Part shown: piece by piece, positions 1-8,258 of the stretch
Numbering within the stretch: position 1 is the first letter of the stretch
Layout: the number at the start of each line of letters is the position of its first letter
From: Pusillimonas sp044464525
Lineage (GTDB): Bacteria; Pseudomonadota; Gammaproteobacteria; Burkholderiales; Burkholderiaceae_B
DNA: 64,000 nucleotides
NCBI RefSeq assembly: GCF_044464525.1
Contig: NZ_JBIQLE010000006.1
Coordinates: 62,001-126,000 of the forward strand
Direction of reading: 5' to 3'
Translations under genes and position numbers: made by a program
Notes under the pieces: generated by a model
What the model was told of the DNA's origin: nothing
The model's input: only the letters and a program-made list of their open reading frames with translations
Databases searched by the model: none

Positions 1-1
1 G

Positions 2-538
2 GTTGTGGCCGAAGGGGCCCTCCTGGAGGCAGCGCGCGCCAACGGGCTTGCCGAGGTCGATCTATCAAGCCCGCCTGCTCGTCCACCCAGCACGCCGGCC
101 CCGGAGGCTGACGTTCCCGTGGTGGCGCCCTCCTCGTCGGCTGCGGCGCCCGAACAGGACGCCGACGATACACCGCCCGCACCCGCCGTAGCGCCGGCCG
201 CCATGATCATCAACCGTCAGCTACGTTCGGGCCAGCGCGTCTATGCTCGAGACACCGACCTGATCATCATCGGCGTGGTCAGCCAGGGCGCCGAAGTCAT
301 TGCAGACGGCAACATCCACGTCTACGGCCCCTTGCGCGGCAAAGCCATGGCCGGCGCCCGCGGCGATTCAAGCGCCCGCATATTCACCACCCAGCTCGAC
401 CCCGAGCTGGTGGCCATCGCCGGGGTCTATCGGGTCATTGAGACCAAACTCGACGACGAGCTGCACAACCAGGCGGCCATCGTGCAGCTTGAAGACGAGA
501 CATTACGCATCACCGCACTGAACGCCAAGGCGGGGTGA
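2..538 (+). CDS. minC: Septum site-determining protein MinC, C-terminal part (cut by window start)
   Basis: MinC blocks FtsZ polymerisation and, recruited by MinD, keeps division away from the cell poles. The frame is open from the first bases, so the N-terminal domain and start codon lie upstream. Visible first is a Pro/Ala-rich linker of about 65 residues. The conserved C-terminal beta-helix domain follows, beginning near the residues INRQLRSGQRVYA and containing DLIIIGVVSQGAEVIADGNI, HVYGPLRGKAMAGA and a late ARIFTTQLDPELVAIAG stretch. These are the MinD- and FtsZ-tail-binding features of the family. The long Pro/Ala linker is longer than in E. coli MinC and is typical of betaproteobacteria. 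minD and minE follow on the same strand, which confirms the identity. Confidence 0.95.
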   Translation, partial: VVAEGALLEAARANGLAEVDLSSPPARPPSTPAPEADVPVVAPSSSAAAPEQDADDTPPAPAVAPAAMIINRQLRSGQRVYARDTDLIIIGVVSQGAEVIADGNIHVYGPLRGKAMAGARGDSSARIFTTQLDPELVAIAGVYRVIETKLDDELHNQAAIVQLEDETLRITALNAKAG

Positions 539-643
539 CAAGTTTTGTTGCCAAGCCTTTATTCAATTAACGCCAAGTCACGGCAATCGGACGCAGTTTT
601 GCTTTACGATTACGGGATTTATAACTAGAGGAACTCAACCATC

Positions 644-1459
644 ATGACACGCATCGTTGTGGTGACATCCGGAAAAGGCGGTGTGGGAAAAACCACCACC
701 AGCGCCAGCTTTTCGGCCGGTCTGGCCATGCGCGGCCACAAAACCGTTGTCATTGATTTTGACGTCGGGCTGCGCAATCTCGACCTGATCATGGGTTGTG
801 AACGCCGGGTCGTTTACGACTTCGTCAACGTCATCCAGGGCGAAGCTACCCTCAACCAAGCGCTGATCCGCGACAAACAGCTCGAGAACCTCTTTATCCT
901 GCCGGCGTCTCAAACGCGCGACAAAGAGGCGCTGACCCAGGAAGGCGTCGAAAAAACGCTTAACGATCTTAAGGAAATGGGGTTCGAGTACATTGTGTGC
1001 GACTCGCCCGCAGGCATTGAAACCGGCGCGCTCATGGCCTCGTACTTTGCCGACGACGCCATTGTGGTCACCAACCCCGAAGTGTCTTCGGTTCGAGATT
1101 CAGACCGTATACTGGGCATACTGTCGGCCAAGTCTCATCGGGCGGTCAGCAGCCAAGAACCCATTAAAGAGTATCTGCTGCTTACCCGCTACCATCCCAA
1201 GCGCGTGGCCGACGGCGAAATGCTGTCGCTGCAAGACGTGGAGGACATCCTGCGCATCAAACTGATCGGCGTCATCCCAGAATCCGAATCCGTGTTGCAG
1301 GCCTCCAATCAGGGTATCCCGGCCATCCACATCCGCGAGAGCGATGTCGCCGTGGCCTATAAAGACGTCGTGGCGCGCTACTTGGGCGAAGAAATTCCCC
1401 TGCGCTTTGTCGACTACGAGAAACCGGGCCTGTTCAAGCGCCTTTTCGGAGGCAAGTAA
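644..1459 (+). CDS. minD: Septum site-determining protein MinD (ATPase)
   Basis: MinD is the membrane-binding ATPase that recruits MinC and oscillates under control of MinE. The 271-residue protein has the usual family length. It carries the deviant Walker A motif GKGGVGKTT at residues 10-18, with the signature lysine K11 and the P-loop lysine K16. A DFDVGLRNLD segment follows near residue 40 and a CDSPAGIE segment lies near 120. The C-terminus GLFKRLFGGK is the amphipathic membrane-targeting helix. An AGAGGA ribosome binding site precedes the ATG. The gene lies 105 bases after minC and is directly followed by minE. Confidence 0.98.
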   Translation: MTRIVVVTSGKGGVGKTTTSASFSAGLAMRGHKTVVIDFDVGLRNLDLIMGCERRVVYDFVNVIQGEATLNQALIRDKQLENLFILPASQTRDKEALTQEGVEKTLNDLKEMGFEYIVCDSPAGIETGALMASYFADDAIVVTNPEVSSVRDSDRILGILSAKSHRAVSSQEPIKEYLLLTRYHPKRVADGEMLSLQDVEDILRIKLIGVIPESESVLQASNQGIPAIHIRESDVAVAYKDVVARYLGEEIPLRFVDYEKPGLFKRLFGGK

Positions 1460-1460
1460 T

Positions 1461-1730
1461 ATGTCGTTCCTGTCTTTCTTACTCGGACAAAAGAAAACCT
1501 CGGCCAGCGTGGCCAAAGACCGCCTGCAGCTCATACTTATTAACGAACGCGGCACGGGCAACGGTCCCGACTACCTGCCTCAGTTGCAGAAAGAACTTGT
1601 CGAAGTCATCTCACGCTACGTGAAGATCAGCCCCGACGACATCAAGGTCAATCTCGACCGTCAAAACTCGCTTGAAGTGCTGGAAGTCAAGATAGAGATG
1701 CCGCAGCCGGGCGCTGACGCCACAACCTGA
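1461..1730 (+). CDS. minE: Cell division topological specificity factor MinE
   Basis: MinE stimulates the MinD ATPase and drives pole-to-pole oscillation, restricting MinCD inhibition to the poles. The 89-residue protein has the N-terminal hydrophobic membrane-targeting segment MSFLSFLLG, the MinD-contact helix around AKDRLQLIL, and the C-terminal dimerisation domain with LPQLQKELVEVISRYVKI. The start ATG sits one base after the minD stop, which implies translational coupling. An open frame from position 1344 in the same phase only extends back into minD and is not a better start. A strong terminator follows 24 bases downstream and ends the min operon. Confidence 0.97.
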   Translation: MSFLSFLLGQKKTSASVAKDRLQLILINERGTGNGPDYLPQLQKELVEVISRYVKISPDDIKVNLDRQNSLEVLEVKIEMPQPGADATT

Positions 1731-1753
1731 ACACCCCGAGAAGTAAATAGCTT

Positions 1754-1783
1754 AAAAGCCGGCCCATGGGCCGGCTTTTTTAC
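1754..1783 (+). terminator. Rho-independent terminator of the min operon
   Basis: A perfect GC-rich hairpin (AAGCCGGCCC facing GGGCCGGCTT) with flanking A and T runs lies 24 bases after the minE stop. The T-run follows the right arm. It separates the min genes from the next cluster. Confidence 0.9.
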
Positions 1784-1839
1784 GTCTTGTATTCCTTACC
1801 CGCAAAACCGACGCACGGGTGAAAACTAGGGAAATCCAT

Positions 1840-1915
1840 AATGACTAGAAATTAATTTTATACAGTAAGCTGATTTAAAACATAAAAAACATTTTCATTT
1901 TTACAAAATAGAAAG
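1840..1915 (+). promoter_or_regulatory. AT-rich leader upstream of the ThDP/RidA/ABC cluster
   Basis: This stretch is strikingly AT-rich compared with its surroundings, with long A and T runs such as TAAAAAACATTTTCATTTTT. It directly precedes the first gene of the ThDP cluster. It is the likely promoter region, but I cannot assign -35 and -10 boxes with confidence. Confidence 0.4.
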
Positions 1916-3631
1916 ATGGCCATGGTCAGCACTGCTCCAAATTCTGTCGCATATCGGTTTCTCACCGGACTTTCCGAAAGAGGAGTGCGTCATATCTTTG
2001 CCAACGCCGGCACCGACTTCGCTCCTTTGATAGAAGCCGAGCTTCTAGGCCGCCAGCACAACGCGGCCATGCCGCGTTTCATCAACGTTCCTCACGAACA
2101 CACTGCGGTCACCGTCGCTCACGGAGCCCACCTCGTCGATGGTCAGCCACAGGTGGTCGGTGTGCATCACACTGTTGGAACGGCCAACACGCTCTCGGCC
2201 GTAATGACTGCAGCTCGTGAACGCATCCCGCTGCTTTTGTTCGCCGGCCGCACTCCTTCCACCGAACAGGGCCATATCGGCTCCAGAGATGTCGTAGTGC
2301 ATTGGGGCACCGACACCTTTGACCAAGCCGGCATGCTGCGCGAATACACCAAGTGGGATCATGAATTACGCGAGGGGCAAAACATTGAAGATATTCTCGA
2401 TCGCGCACTGGATATAGCACTCTCAGAGCCCTGCGGCCCGGTCTACCTGACTTTGCCCCGTGAGGTCCTGTCCGGCAACCCTGCTTTCAAGGCTATACCC
2501 GGGCGGAGGCGCACTGGTTCCCATGGCGCGGCACCCGACCACGACGCGATCGAGCATGTTACCGACTGGCTGCTTGAGTCTGACCACCCGGTCATCGTTA
2601 CGTCGTCCGCAGGACGAGACCCGTCGATTCCGGAGATCTTGGCGCAGTTTGCCGAACAGGCCGCCGTTCCGGTCGTCGAGCATTACCCTCGCGCCGTCAA
2701 CCTGTCGAGCAAACACCCTTTCCACGCAGGCTTCGATCCATCGGGCCTGGTCGCCGAAGCAGACCTGGTGATTGTGCTCGATTGCGAAGTGCCCTGGATT
2801 CCTCGCACAGTCGCCCCGCATGCTCACGCACGTATCGTTCATATCGGCGTCGATCCGCTTTATGCACGAATCCCGGTTCGGTCATTTCCTGTTGACAGCA
2901 GCATTACCGGACGGCCCGCGGCAGCGCTTCGCATGATGGCAGAATCTTTGCGTAGAAAATGCAATATCGACACGTCATCGATGGCGCGACGTCGAGAGCA
3001 AGCACAGTCTGAAGCGATACATCGTGCCGACTCGAACCCTGCCGCCACATGTCCGGCCCCAGACGACCGGATCGACGCTGCCGAACTCAGCGCCAGCCTG
3101 GGCAGGTTGATCGACAACGACATGATCGTGCTGAACGAGTACGGGCTCCAGCTGGAATCACTGGGCCTTACCAAAGCTGGCACATTTTTTAGCGCGGGTA
3201 TCTCGGGCGCACTGGGTTGGACAGTCGCAGCGGCGATTGGCGTACAAATGGCCGCCCTAGACAAAACGGTAATCGCTGTTGTAGGAGACGGCTCTTATAT
3301 TTTCGGCAATCCCGTATCGTGCCACTACCTGGCACAAGCCGAACAATTACCCATAATCACGATTGTCGTTAACAACGCCGGATACGCCGCTGTAAGCCGT
3401 GCCGTTGAAAGCGTATATCCCAACGGACTGGCGGCAAAAACGTCTGACATCCCTCTGGCCAGTTTTCATCCGCAACCTTCTTACGAAGGCGTGGCTTCCG
3501 CCTGTGGCGCTTATGCCGAAAGGGTCGAAACGCGACAGCAGTTGCATGACAGTCTCACCCACGCAATTCAAATAGCCCGTCGGGAACGTCGACAGGTATT
3601 ACTTAACGTTATCTGCAACCCCACGTCCTGA
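1916..3631 (+). CDS. Thiamine diphosphate-dependent enzyme (acetolactate synthase / benzoylformate decarboxylase superfamily)
   Basis: This 571-residue protein has the three-domain layout of ThDP-dependent 2-keto acid decarboxylases and carboligases. The N-terminal pyrimidine-binding domain holds the activating glutamate in NVPHEHTA (E61). A central domain spans roughly 200-345. The C-terminal pyrophosphate domain has the GDG...NN cofactor motif, with GDGSY at 457-461 and NN at 486-487. It is not a clear acetolactate synthase, Xsc or oxalyl-CoA decarboxylase, and its substrate is unknown. It heads a same-strand run with a RidA-family gene, a Ssu/Tau-like ABC importer and a MarR regulator, so it probably acts on an imported organic acid or a product of it. 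The start ATG has only a weak GAAAG ribosome binding site. A second ATG two codons on is a possible alternative. Confidence 0.85.
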   Translation: MAMVSTAPNSVAYRFLTGLSERGVRHIFANAGTDFAPLIEAELLGRQHNAAMPRFINVPHEHTAVTVAHGAHLVDGQPQVVGVHHTVGTANTLSAVMTAARERIPLLLFAGRTPSTEQGHIGSRDVVVHWGTDTFDQAGMLREYTKWDHELREGQNIEDILDRALDIALSEPCGPVYLTLPREVLSGNPAFKAIPGRRRTGSHGAAPDHDAIEHVTDWLLESDHPVIVTSSAGRDPSIPEILAQFAEQAAVPVVEHYPRAVNLSSKHPFHAGFDPSGLVAEADLVIVLDCEVPWIPRTVAPHAHARIVHIGVDPLYARIPVRSFPVDSSITGRPAAALRMMAESLRRKCNIDTSSMARRREQAQSEAIHRADSNPAATCPAPDDRIDAAELSASLGRLIDNDMIVLNEYGLQLESLGLTKAGTFFSAGISGALGWTVAAAIGVQMAALDKTVIAVVGDGSYIFGNPVSCHYLAQAEQLPIITIVVNNAGYAAVSRAVESVYPNGLAAKTSDIPLASFHPQPSYEGVASACGAYAERVETRQQLHDSLTHAIQIARRERRQVLLNVICNPTS

Positions 3632-3642
3632 AGGAGTGTCCA

Positions 3643-4002
3643 ATGTCCGCCATTACCCGCAAACAACTCAACCCCCGTATGAGCCAGATCGTTGTGCATC
3701 AAGACATCGTCTACTTATCCGGACAGGTACATTCGAGGTATTTGGAAGAGTGCCCCCCGATCGAAGCGCAAACGGCTGAAGTACTGGCACGCATTGATGA
3801 GTTGCTTACCGAGGCGGGAACTGATCGATCCAAGCTTTTGACAGCCCAAATCTGGTTGGCCGACGTCGCTGAGTTCGAGCTTATGAACGCCGTATGGGAG
3901 CGCTGGATCGATCCAGAGAACCCACCGGCGCGCGCCACATGCGGCGTCACGCTGGGACACCCCAACGTGCGCGTTGAAATCACCGTTAGCGCGGCCATGT
4001 GA
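3643..4002 (+). CDS. RidA-family (YjgF/YER057c/UK114) protein
   Basis: RidA-family proteins are small trimeric enzymes. The best-known members hydrolyse reactive enamines and imines to 2-keto acids and ammonia; other subfamilies are catabolic deaminases. The 119-residue protein shows the family ends: VYLSGQVHS near residue 24 and the C-terminal signature around PPARATCGVTLGHPNVRVEI. The arginine of PAR corresponds to the substrate-carboxylate-binding arginine. It starts 11 bases after the ThDP enzyme behind a GAAGGAG ribosome binding site, so the two are almost certainly co-translated. That pairing suggests the pathway has an imine or enamine intermediate, or that the protein deaminates a substrate feeding the ThDP enzyme. 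This last point is inference. Confidence 0.9.
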   Translation: MSAITRKQLNPRMSQIVVHQDIVYLSGQVHSRYLEECPPIEAQTAEVLARIDELLTEAGTDRSKLLTAQIWLADVAEFELMNAVWERWIDPENPPARATCGVTLGHPNVRVEITVSAAM

Positions 4003-4056
4003 CACGCCCCCGTTTTTTCGTCATGGCCCCACACCACAACATCCAGGAGACAAATC

Positions 4057-5049
4057 ATGGGCTTGATTCAAACAGTACTTGCATCGGCTGTGCTGGCTGG
4101 CGCCGCAGTTTCCGCCTCTGCACAACCCATCCCCACAATCAAGGTTGCCTTCAACGCGCCAGGAGACGAAGCCAAATTGCTTATGCGCGAACACCCCGAA
4201 TATTTTCCAGCTATCGGGCGCGACTACAAGATAGAGTGGCTACATCTGCAAGGTACGGCCACTGTGTCGCAAGCCTTGATAGTCGGCACAGCCGATTGCG
4301 GCATCAGCGCCCCATTGACACTCGCCCAAGGCATTATTGCCGCCGGGCTTCAGCCCGTACTGATCGGCGCGACAATCGGCGAATCTCCTACTTCGTTTAC
4401 CAGTTACTGGGCGGTTAAAGAAGACTCGCCGATAAAAACGATACAAGACCTGAAAGGAAAAACAGTAGCGGTCAATACCATAGGCTCCCAATTGGATGCG
4501 TTCACTCGCATGTGGCTCAAGCAGAACGGCATCGACCCGCAACGGGGCGTCAATATTGCAGAGATTCCCTTCCCTCTTGCAGAAACCGCCTTACGGCAGG
4601 GTAGGGTTGACGCCATCATTCTGGTTCAACCTTTTGCATCGCGCGCTGAAGAAGCCGGCGGGCTACGTAAGCTGGGTGCGCAACGCGATGTACAGACCAC
4701 GTTGCTAAACCTGATCGAAGTCTGCAGCAAGCGGTTCGTCGATGAGCACCCCGATGCCGCCGCCCAATACGCCAAGGATTTTGCTTCAGCCTCCAGCAGA
4801 TTCTCGTCCGATAAAGAGGCTTCGATAAAACTGATCTCAAAAACCGTCAAACTGCCCGAGCCGGTGCTGAAAAGCTTTATGTTTACGGACAAAGATTATC
4901 AGCGCTACCCCGACGGTGCGATCGATATCGACTCCTTGCAACAGAGTTTTGATATTTTCCATGCCAACGGCTTTTTGGATAAAAAGCTGGACGCCAAAGC
5001 GTATATCCGGCCACAAATCAGTTTGACCACTCAGCCGGAGGCACAATGA
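4057..5049 (+). CDS. ABC transporter periplasmic substrate-binding protein (SsuA/TauA/NrtA-like)
   Basis: This 330-residue protein is the capture subunit of the importer encoded by this gene and the three that follow. A Sec signal peptide covers about residues 1-22 (hydrophobic LASAVLAGAAVSA, cleavage near ASA-QP). The mature part matches the NMT1/SsuA fold: a GTADCGISAPLT segment, a YWAVKEDSPIKTIQDLKGK hinge motif, and a SQLDAFTRMWL region. The family binds sulfonates, taurine, nitrate, pyrimidine precursors and various carboxylates, so the ligand cannot be read off. The start ATG has a CAGGAG ribosome binding site. Its stop overlaps the ATPase start as ATGA. Confidence 0.9.
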   Translation: MGLIQTVLASAVLAGAAVSASAQPIPTIKVAFNAPGDEAKLLMREHPEYFPAIGRDYKIEWLHLQGTATVSQALIVGTADCGISAPLTLAQGIIAAGLQPVLIGATIGESPTSFTSYWAVKEDSPIKTIQDLKGKTVAVNTIGSQLDAFTRMWLKQNGIDPQRGVNIAEIPFPLAETALRQGRVDAIILVQPFASRAEEAGGLRKLGAQRDVQTTLLNLIEVCSKRFVDEHPDAAAQYAKDFASASSRFSSDKEASIKLISKTVKLPEPVLKSFMFTDKDYQRYPDGAIDIDSLQQSFDIFHANGFLDKKLDAKAYIRPQISLTTQPEAQ

Positions 5050-5846
5050 ACGCGACATCAATCGGCGCTAATCCAGCGCCGGCACTGTCCCTGGCACGGG
5101 TCGGCAAACAGTTTCCGGGCCCGGCCAACACATTCGTCGCCCTCGACAACATTAACCTGGACGTCAACGAAGGCGAGTTCATCTCGGTTCTGGGTCCCAG
5201 CGGCTGTGGAAAAAGCACATTGCTGTACATGATCGGCGGCTTCATACCGGTAAGTTCCGGCACAATCCTGGCCGGAGACACTCCGATAGCTGGCCCGGGC
5301 CGCGACCGAGGAGTGGTATTCCAGGATGCGGCGCTCTTCCCGTGGATGACCGTTCGCGCCAATATCGCCTACGGCTTGCTTGAGGGAGGCATGAGCCGCA
5401 AAGAAGCGAACCCTGCGATCGACGAGATGCTGTCGCTCGTTCACCTCGATAGTTTCGCTGATTTTTATCCAGGCCAATTGTCGGGGGGTATGCGACAGCG
5501 AGTCGCGATCGCCCGCACCTTGGCCTATGACCCACGCATTCTCTTGATGGACGAACCTTTCGGAGCCCTCGATGCCTACACTCGCAGCGTATTGCAAGAC
5601 GAGTTATTACGAATCCACGATTCTCAGCGCAAAACCGTAGTGTTTATCACACACAGCGTGGATGAAGCAGTCTATCTTTCGGATCGGGTTGTCGTGCTCG
5701 ACCGCTCACCCGGACGAGTACATAGCAACGTTGCCATCGATCTGCCCCGCCCACGGGTGCGTCAAGAGTTGCTGCGCAACCAAGTCTATCAAGACCATGT
5801 TATCGCGCTTGGCAACATCATGATGCATATGCATGCCCATGCGTGA
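5046..5846 (+). CDS. ABC transporter ATP-binding protein (SsuB/TauB-like)
   Basis: This is the energising subunit of the Ssu/Tau-like importer. The 266-residue protein has Walker A GPSGCGKST at residues 50-58, a Q-loop in GVVFQDAALFPWMTV, the ABC signature LSGGMRQRVAIA, Walker B ILLMDEPFGALDA and the switch histidine in VFITHSVDEAV. The PWMTV wording after the Q-loop is typical of nitrate/sulfonate/taurine importers. It overlaps the substrate-binding protein gene by ATGA at its start and the first permease gene at its end, so the transporter genes are translationally coupled. Confidence 0.95.
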   Translation: MNATSIGANPAPALSLARVGKQFPGPANTFVALDNINLDVNEGEFISVLGPSGCGKSTLLYMIGGFIPVSSGTILAGDTPIAGPGRDRGVVFQDAALFPWMTVRANIAYGLLEGGMSRKEANPAIDEMLSLVHLDSFADFYPGQLSGGMRQRVAIARTLAYDPRILLMDEPFGALDAYTRSVLQDELLRIHDSQRKTVVFITHSVDEAVYLSDRVVVLDRSPGRVHSNVAIDLPRPRVRQELLRNQVYQDHVIALGNIMMHMHAHA

Positions 5847-6612
5847 TTCACTGCGTACTTATCTCTCTGCCGAGCTCGTCTTCTATTATGTGTTGACCAC
5901 TGCAATTTTATTCGGCTTTTGGCAGGGCGCCTCATGGCTTGTCCAGGCCGACTATCTCCCCAGTCCGCTCAAGGTCGTACCAAGACTCATAGAAATGCTG
6001 GGCAATGCGGAGCTCTGGCTTGCCCTGTTGGCCAGCTTGCAACGCTTGGTCATCAGCTTCGTTTGCGCCCTGGCCGGGGGCATTGTGGTGGGCCTTGCAA
6101 TCGGTCGCTCTACACTGGCGCGAGGCCTTATCGAACCGCTGCTGGCCCTAAGCTACCCCATACCCAAGGCCGCCGTTCTGCCCATCGTGATGCTGTGGTT
6201 CGGCGCCGGCGACATATCGCAAGTATTCGTGATCGCCACCACCGCTACCCTTCCCATTATTTACCACACCGCCGACGGGTCAAGACGAGTCAACCAAAAA
6301 CTTATCTGGGCGGCAAATTCCATGGGCAGCAATTCCATAACTTGTCTCCGGCGCGTCATTCTTCCCGCGACGCTGCCTGACATAGCCGCCGGCAGCCGCA
6401 CCGGCATCATGATGGGATTGATTGTGATGGTAACCGCCGAGATGATCGCTCGCACCGACGGCGTCGGCAGCCTGCTGTTCGTGTATTTCGACATGGGGCA
6501 GAACGTGGATATGTATGCGCTGATCGTGTTACTTGGTATCGTCGGCCTGGCTCTGGATCGCCTGCTCGCCTGGCCGCTTCGCCGTCTTACTCACTGGGCA
6601 GCCTCGCGATGA
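5833..6612 (+). CDS. ABC transporter permease, first subunit (SsuC/TauC-like)
   Basis: This 259-residue inner-membrane protein has about six hydrophobic segments. The BPD_transp_1 EAA-loop region lies around HTADGSRRVNQKLIWAANSM, followed by RRVILPATLPDIAAGSRTG. An ATG at 5839 gives an 8-base overlap with the ATPase stop and is equally plausible as the start. The stop overlaps the next permease gene by ATGA. Two different permeases in tandem suggest a heterodimeric membrane channel, whereas SsuC and TauC normally act as homodimers. Confidence 0.93.
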   Translation: MPMRDSLRTYLSAELVFYYVLTTAILFGFWQGASWLVQADYLPSPLKVVPRLIEMLGNAELWLALLASLQRLVISFVCALAGGIVVGLAIGRSTLARGLIEPLLALSYPIPKAAVLPIVMLWFGAGDISQVFVIATTATLPIIYHTADGSRRVNQKLIWAANSMGSNSITCLRRVILPATLPDIAAGSRTGIMMGLIVMVTAEMIARTDGVGSLLFVYFDMGQNVDMYALIVLLGIVGLALDRLLAWPLRRLTHWAASR

Positions 6613-7364
6613 ACGAAGCCGCAACCTCCCCCCCACGCTGGCTGGGCCTAATCTCGATATTCACGGTACTGGCTATTTGGGAGGCCGCGTGTCGCATGGA
6701 GGCCATTCCGCCGGCGCTGCTGCCGTCGGTTTCGACCATTGCCTCACGGTTTTTTGTATTTTTAACTGACCCCTATCTGCTCACGCAACTAGGCACCACA
6801 CTGCAACGCTTGGCGGCCGGGCTGACCTTGGCCATCGTTATCGGCGTAGTCGTTGGCATTATGGCTTCGATGTACCGACCCACGTCGAAAATACTGGAAA
6901 TCGTGATCGGCATACTTGCCCCATTGCCTAAAATTGCGCTCTACCCGGCACTGTTGTTGACCCTGGGTTTCGATCATGCTCCAAAAATAGCCTTGGTCGC
7001 TATCGACGCATTGTTTCCGATTCTGATCGCCACTTTTCAAGCCGTACGGTTAATGGATTCCAAACTGCTTTGGTCTGCCTCGTCGATGGGCACTACCCGC
7101 TTAAGCAGCGTATATAAAATTGTTCTGCCGGCGTGCTTGCCCGCTGTCCTCACAGGGATAAGAATCGGCGCGGTTATCGCTTGCATCGTCGTCCTGCTTG
7201 CAGAAATGCTGGCCTCTACCAATGGTTTGGGCCATGTGCTGGTGTCGGCGTCCCGTAGTTTTCGCAGCGCCGATATGTTCGTGCCCATTATCATTATGTC
7301 GTTGATTGGATTTAGTCTGGACAAAGGCCTGGCATTCCTTGCTCGCAAATCAGCACACCGCTAA
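6609..7364 (+). CDS. ABC transporter permease, second subunit (SsuC/TauC-like)
   Basis: This 251-residue multi-spanning membrane protein is paralogous to the preceding permease. It has an IVIGVVVGIMASMYRPT segment, an EAA-type loop near MDSKLLWSASSMGTTRLSS and the motif KIVLPACLPAVLTGIRIG. It would complete the heteromeric importer. Gene order is substrate-binding protein, ATPase, permease, permease. The ATGA overlap with the preceding gene supports one transcript. The MarR-type gene follows after 33 bases. Confidence 0.93.
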   Translation: MNEAATSPPRWLGLISIFTVLAIWEAACRMEAIPPALLPSVSTIASRFFVFLTDPYLLTQLGTTLQRLAAGLTLAIVIGVVVGIMASMYRPTSKILEIVIGILAPLPKIALYPALLLTLGFDHAPKIALVAIDALFPILIATFQAVRLMDSKLLWSASSMGTTRLSSVYKIVLPACLPAVLTGIRIGAVIACIVVLLAEMLASTNGLGHVLVSASRSFRSADMFVPIIIMSLIGFSLDKGLAFLARKSAHR

Positions 7365-7397
7365 ATACGAGATCTCGACTTAAGGCAAAATAAACGC

Positions 7398-7988
7398 ATG
7401 GATTCTCCTGAACAACCCATAGTTCCCGCCCCCAAGACAAGGCAACGCGCCCGTCGGCCATCGAAACTGCCGTTCTCAGTACCCGCTTATCCACGGCCCA
7501 GCGACAAAGAAGTAGAGAAAATGTATGCCGAGATGTTCACCGGGCATTTTTTCGATGAGTATCTGGCCGCACTTTTAGCTCGCGCGAGCGCTGCAGTATC
7601 GGCCGAATTCAATGAAGACATTACTCGCGCCGGCCTGCCTGTTCTACATTGGCGCGTTCTGGCTACGCTGCATGATGTCGACAATATGGCGATGTCACAG
7701 ATAGCCGAGCTAACTCTAATCCCGCTACCGTCACTAACCCGGCTCATCCAGCGGCTCGTGACAAGCGGTGACGTCCTAACCACAAAGGCTCCGGGTGATC
7801 GACGCACAACCTGGGTGTGCATTACGCCAGAAGGCCGCGACAAAGTCAGCGGCCTTCTTGCCATGGCAAAAGAACGGCAACGTACGTTCCTGGAAGGCGA
7901 CTTGCACGCCGAAGCGCTAAAAAAATCGCTACAGCACCTGATCGCCTTCTGTGCAGCGCGTCGCAGACGACCAACTATTATTACGTGA
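7398..7988 (+). CDS. MarR-family transcriptional regulator
   Basis: This 196-residue protein has a basic, Pro-rich N-terminal tail of about 35 residues followed by a MarR winged helix-turn-helix. Recognition-helix features are MSQIAELTLIPLPSLTRLIQRL near 95-115. The wing is KAPGDRRTTWVCITPEGR, with the family DRR motif. MarR proteins usually repress neighbouring catabolic or efflux genes and release DNA on binding a small carboxylic or aromatic ligand. Being last on the same strand as the ThDP/RidA/ABC genes, it probably controls that cluster from the AT-rich region before 1916. The target is an inference. Confidence 0.9.
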   Translation: MDSPEQPIVPAPKTRQRARRPSKLPFSVPAYPRPSDKEVEKMYAEMFTGHFFDEYLAALLARASAAVSAEFNEDITRAGLPVLHWRVLATLHDVDNMAMSQIAELTLIPLPSLTRLIQRLVTSGDVLTTKAPGDRRTTWVCITPEGRDKVSGLLAMAKERQRTFLEGDLHAEALKKSLQHLIAFCAARRRRPTIIT

Positions 7989-8030
7989 TTCGTCGTTCTG
8001 GCGCCTGAGTATCCGTTAGCCGCTTGGCAT

Positions 8031-8258
8031 TTACCGGTTTTTACCTATCTGGTCGCCGATGACACCGCCGATTGCGGCGCCGCCGACCGTGCCAAGCACG
8101 CCGCCGTTGGAGATCACCGCGCCGGCAACACCACCAACGCCCGCCCCAGTGACAGTGCTTTTCTGGCGACCGCTCATGTTGTCCCAAGAGGAACATCCCG
8201 CAGTGGCTATCGCCACCAAGCCAATGGCCGCCCACTTGGTAAATTGATGCGCTTTCAT
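8031..8258 (-). CDS. Glycine-zipper 2TM-domain lipoprotein
   Basis: This is a 75-residue outer-membrane-type lipoprotein. I chose the ATG at 8258 because it gives a standard lipoprotein signal peptide: MKAHQFTKW, a hydrophobic core, then the lipobox ATAGC with Cys22 as the lipidation site. A GGGAGT ribosome binding site sits upstream. The mature part is a glycine zipper with GVGGVAGAVI and GGAAIGGVIGDQIG repeats, as in SlyB/OsmB-like proteins. These insert in membranes, but their molecular role is often unknown. The longer open frame, starting at 8327, lacks a signal sequence. Confidence 0.85.
   Translation of the reverse strand: MKAHQFTKWAAIGLVAIATAGCSSWDNMSGRQKSTVTGAGVGGVAGAVISNGGVLGTVGGAAIGGVIGDQIGKNR

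Noticed and set aside
2..538. Truncated minC pseudogene
   Set aside because: The missing N-terminus is explained by the window edge. The C-terminal domain is intact and in frame to its normal stop.
1916..3631. Sulfoacetaldehyde acetyltransferase (Xsc) or acetolactate synthase
   Set aside because: The transporter type hints at sulfonates, but no phosphotransacetylase or taurine aminotransferase/dehydrogenase is nearby. No small regulatory subunit gene (ilvH) is present. The motifs support only the ThDP superfamily.
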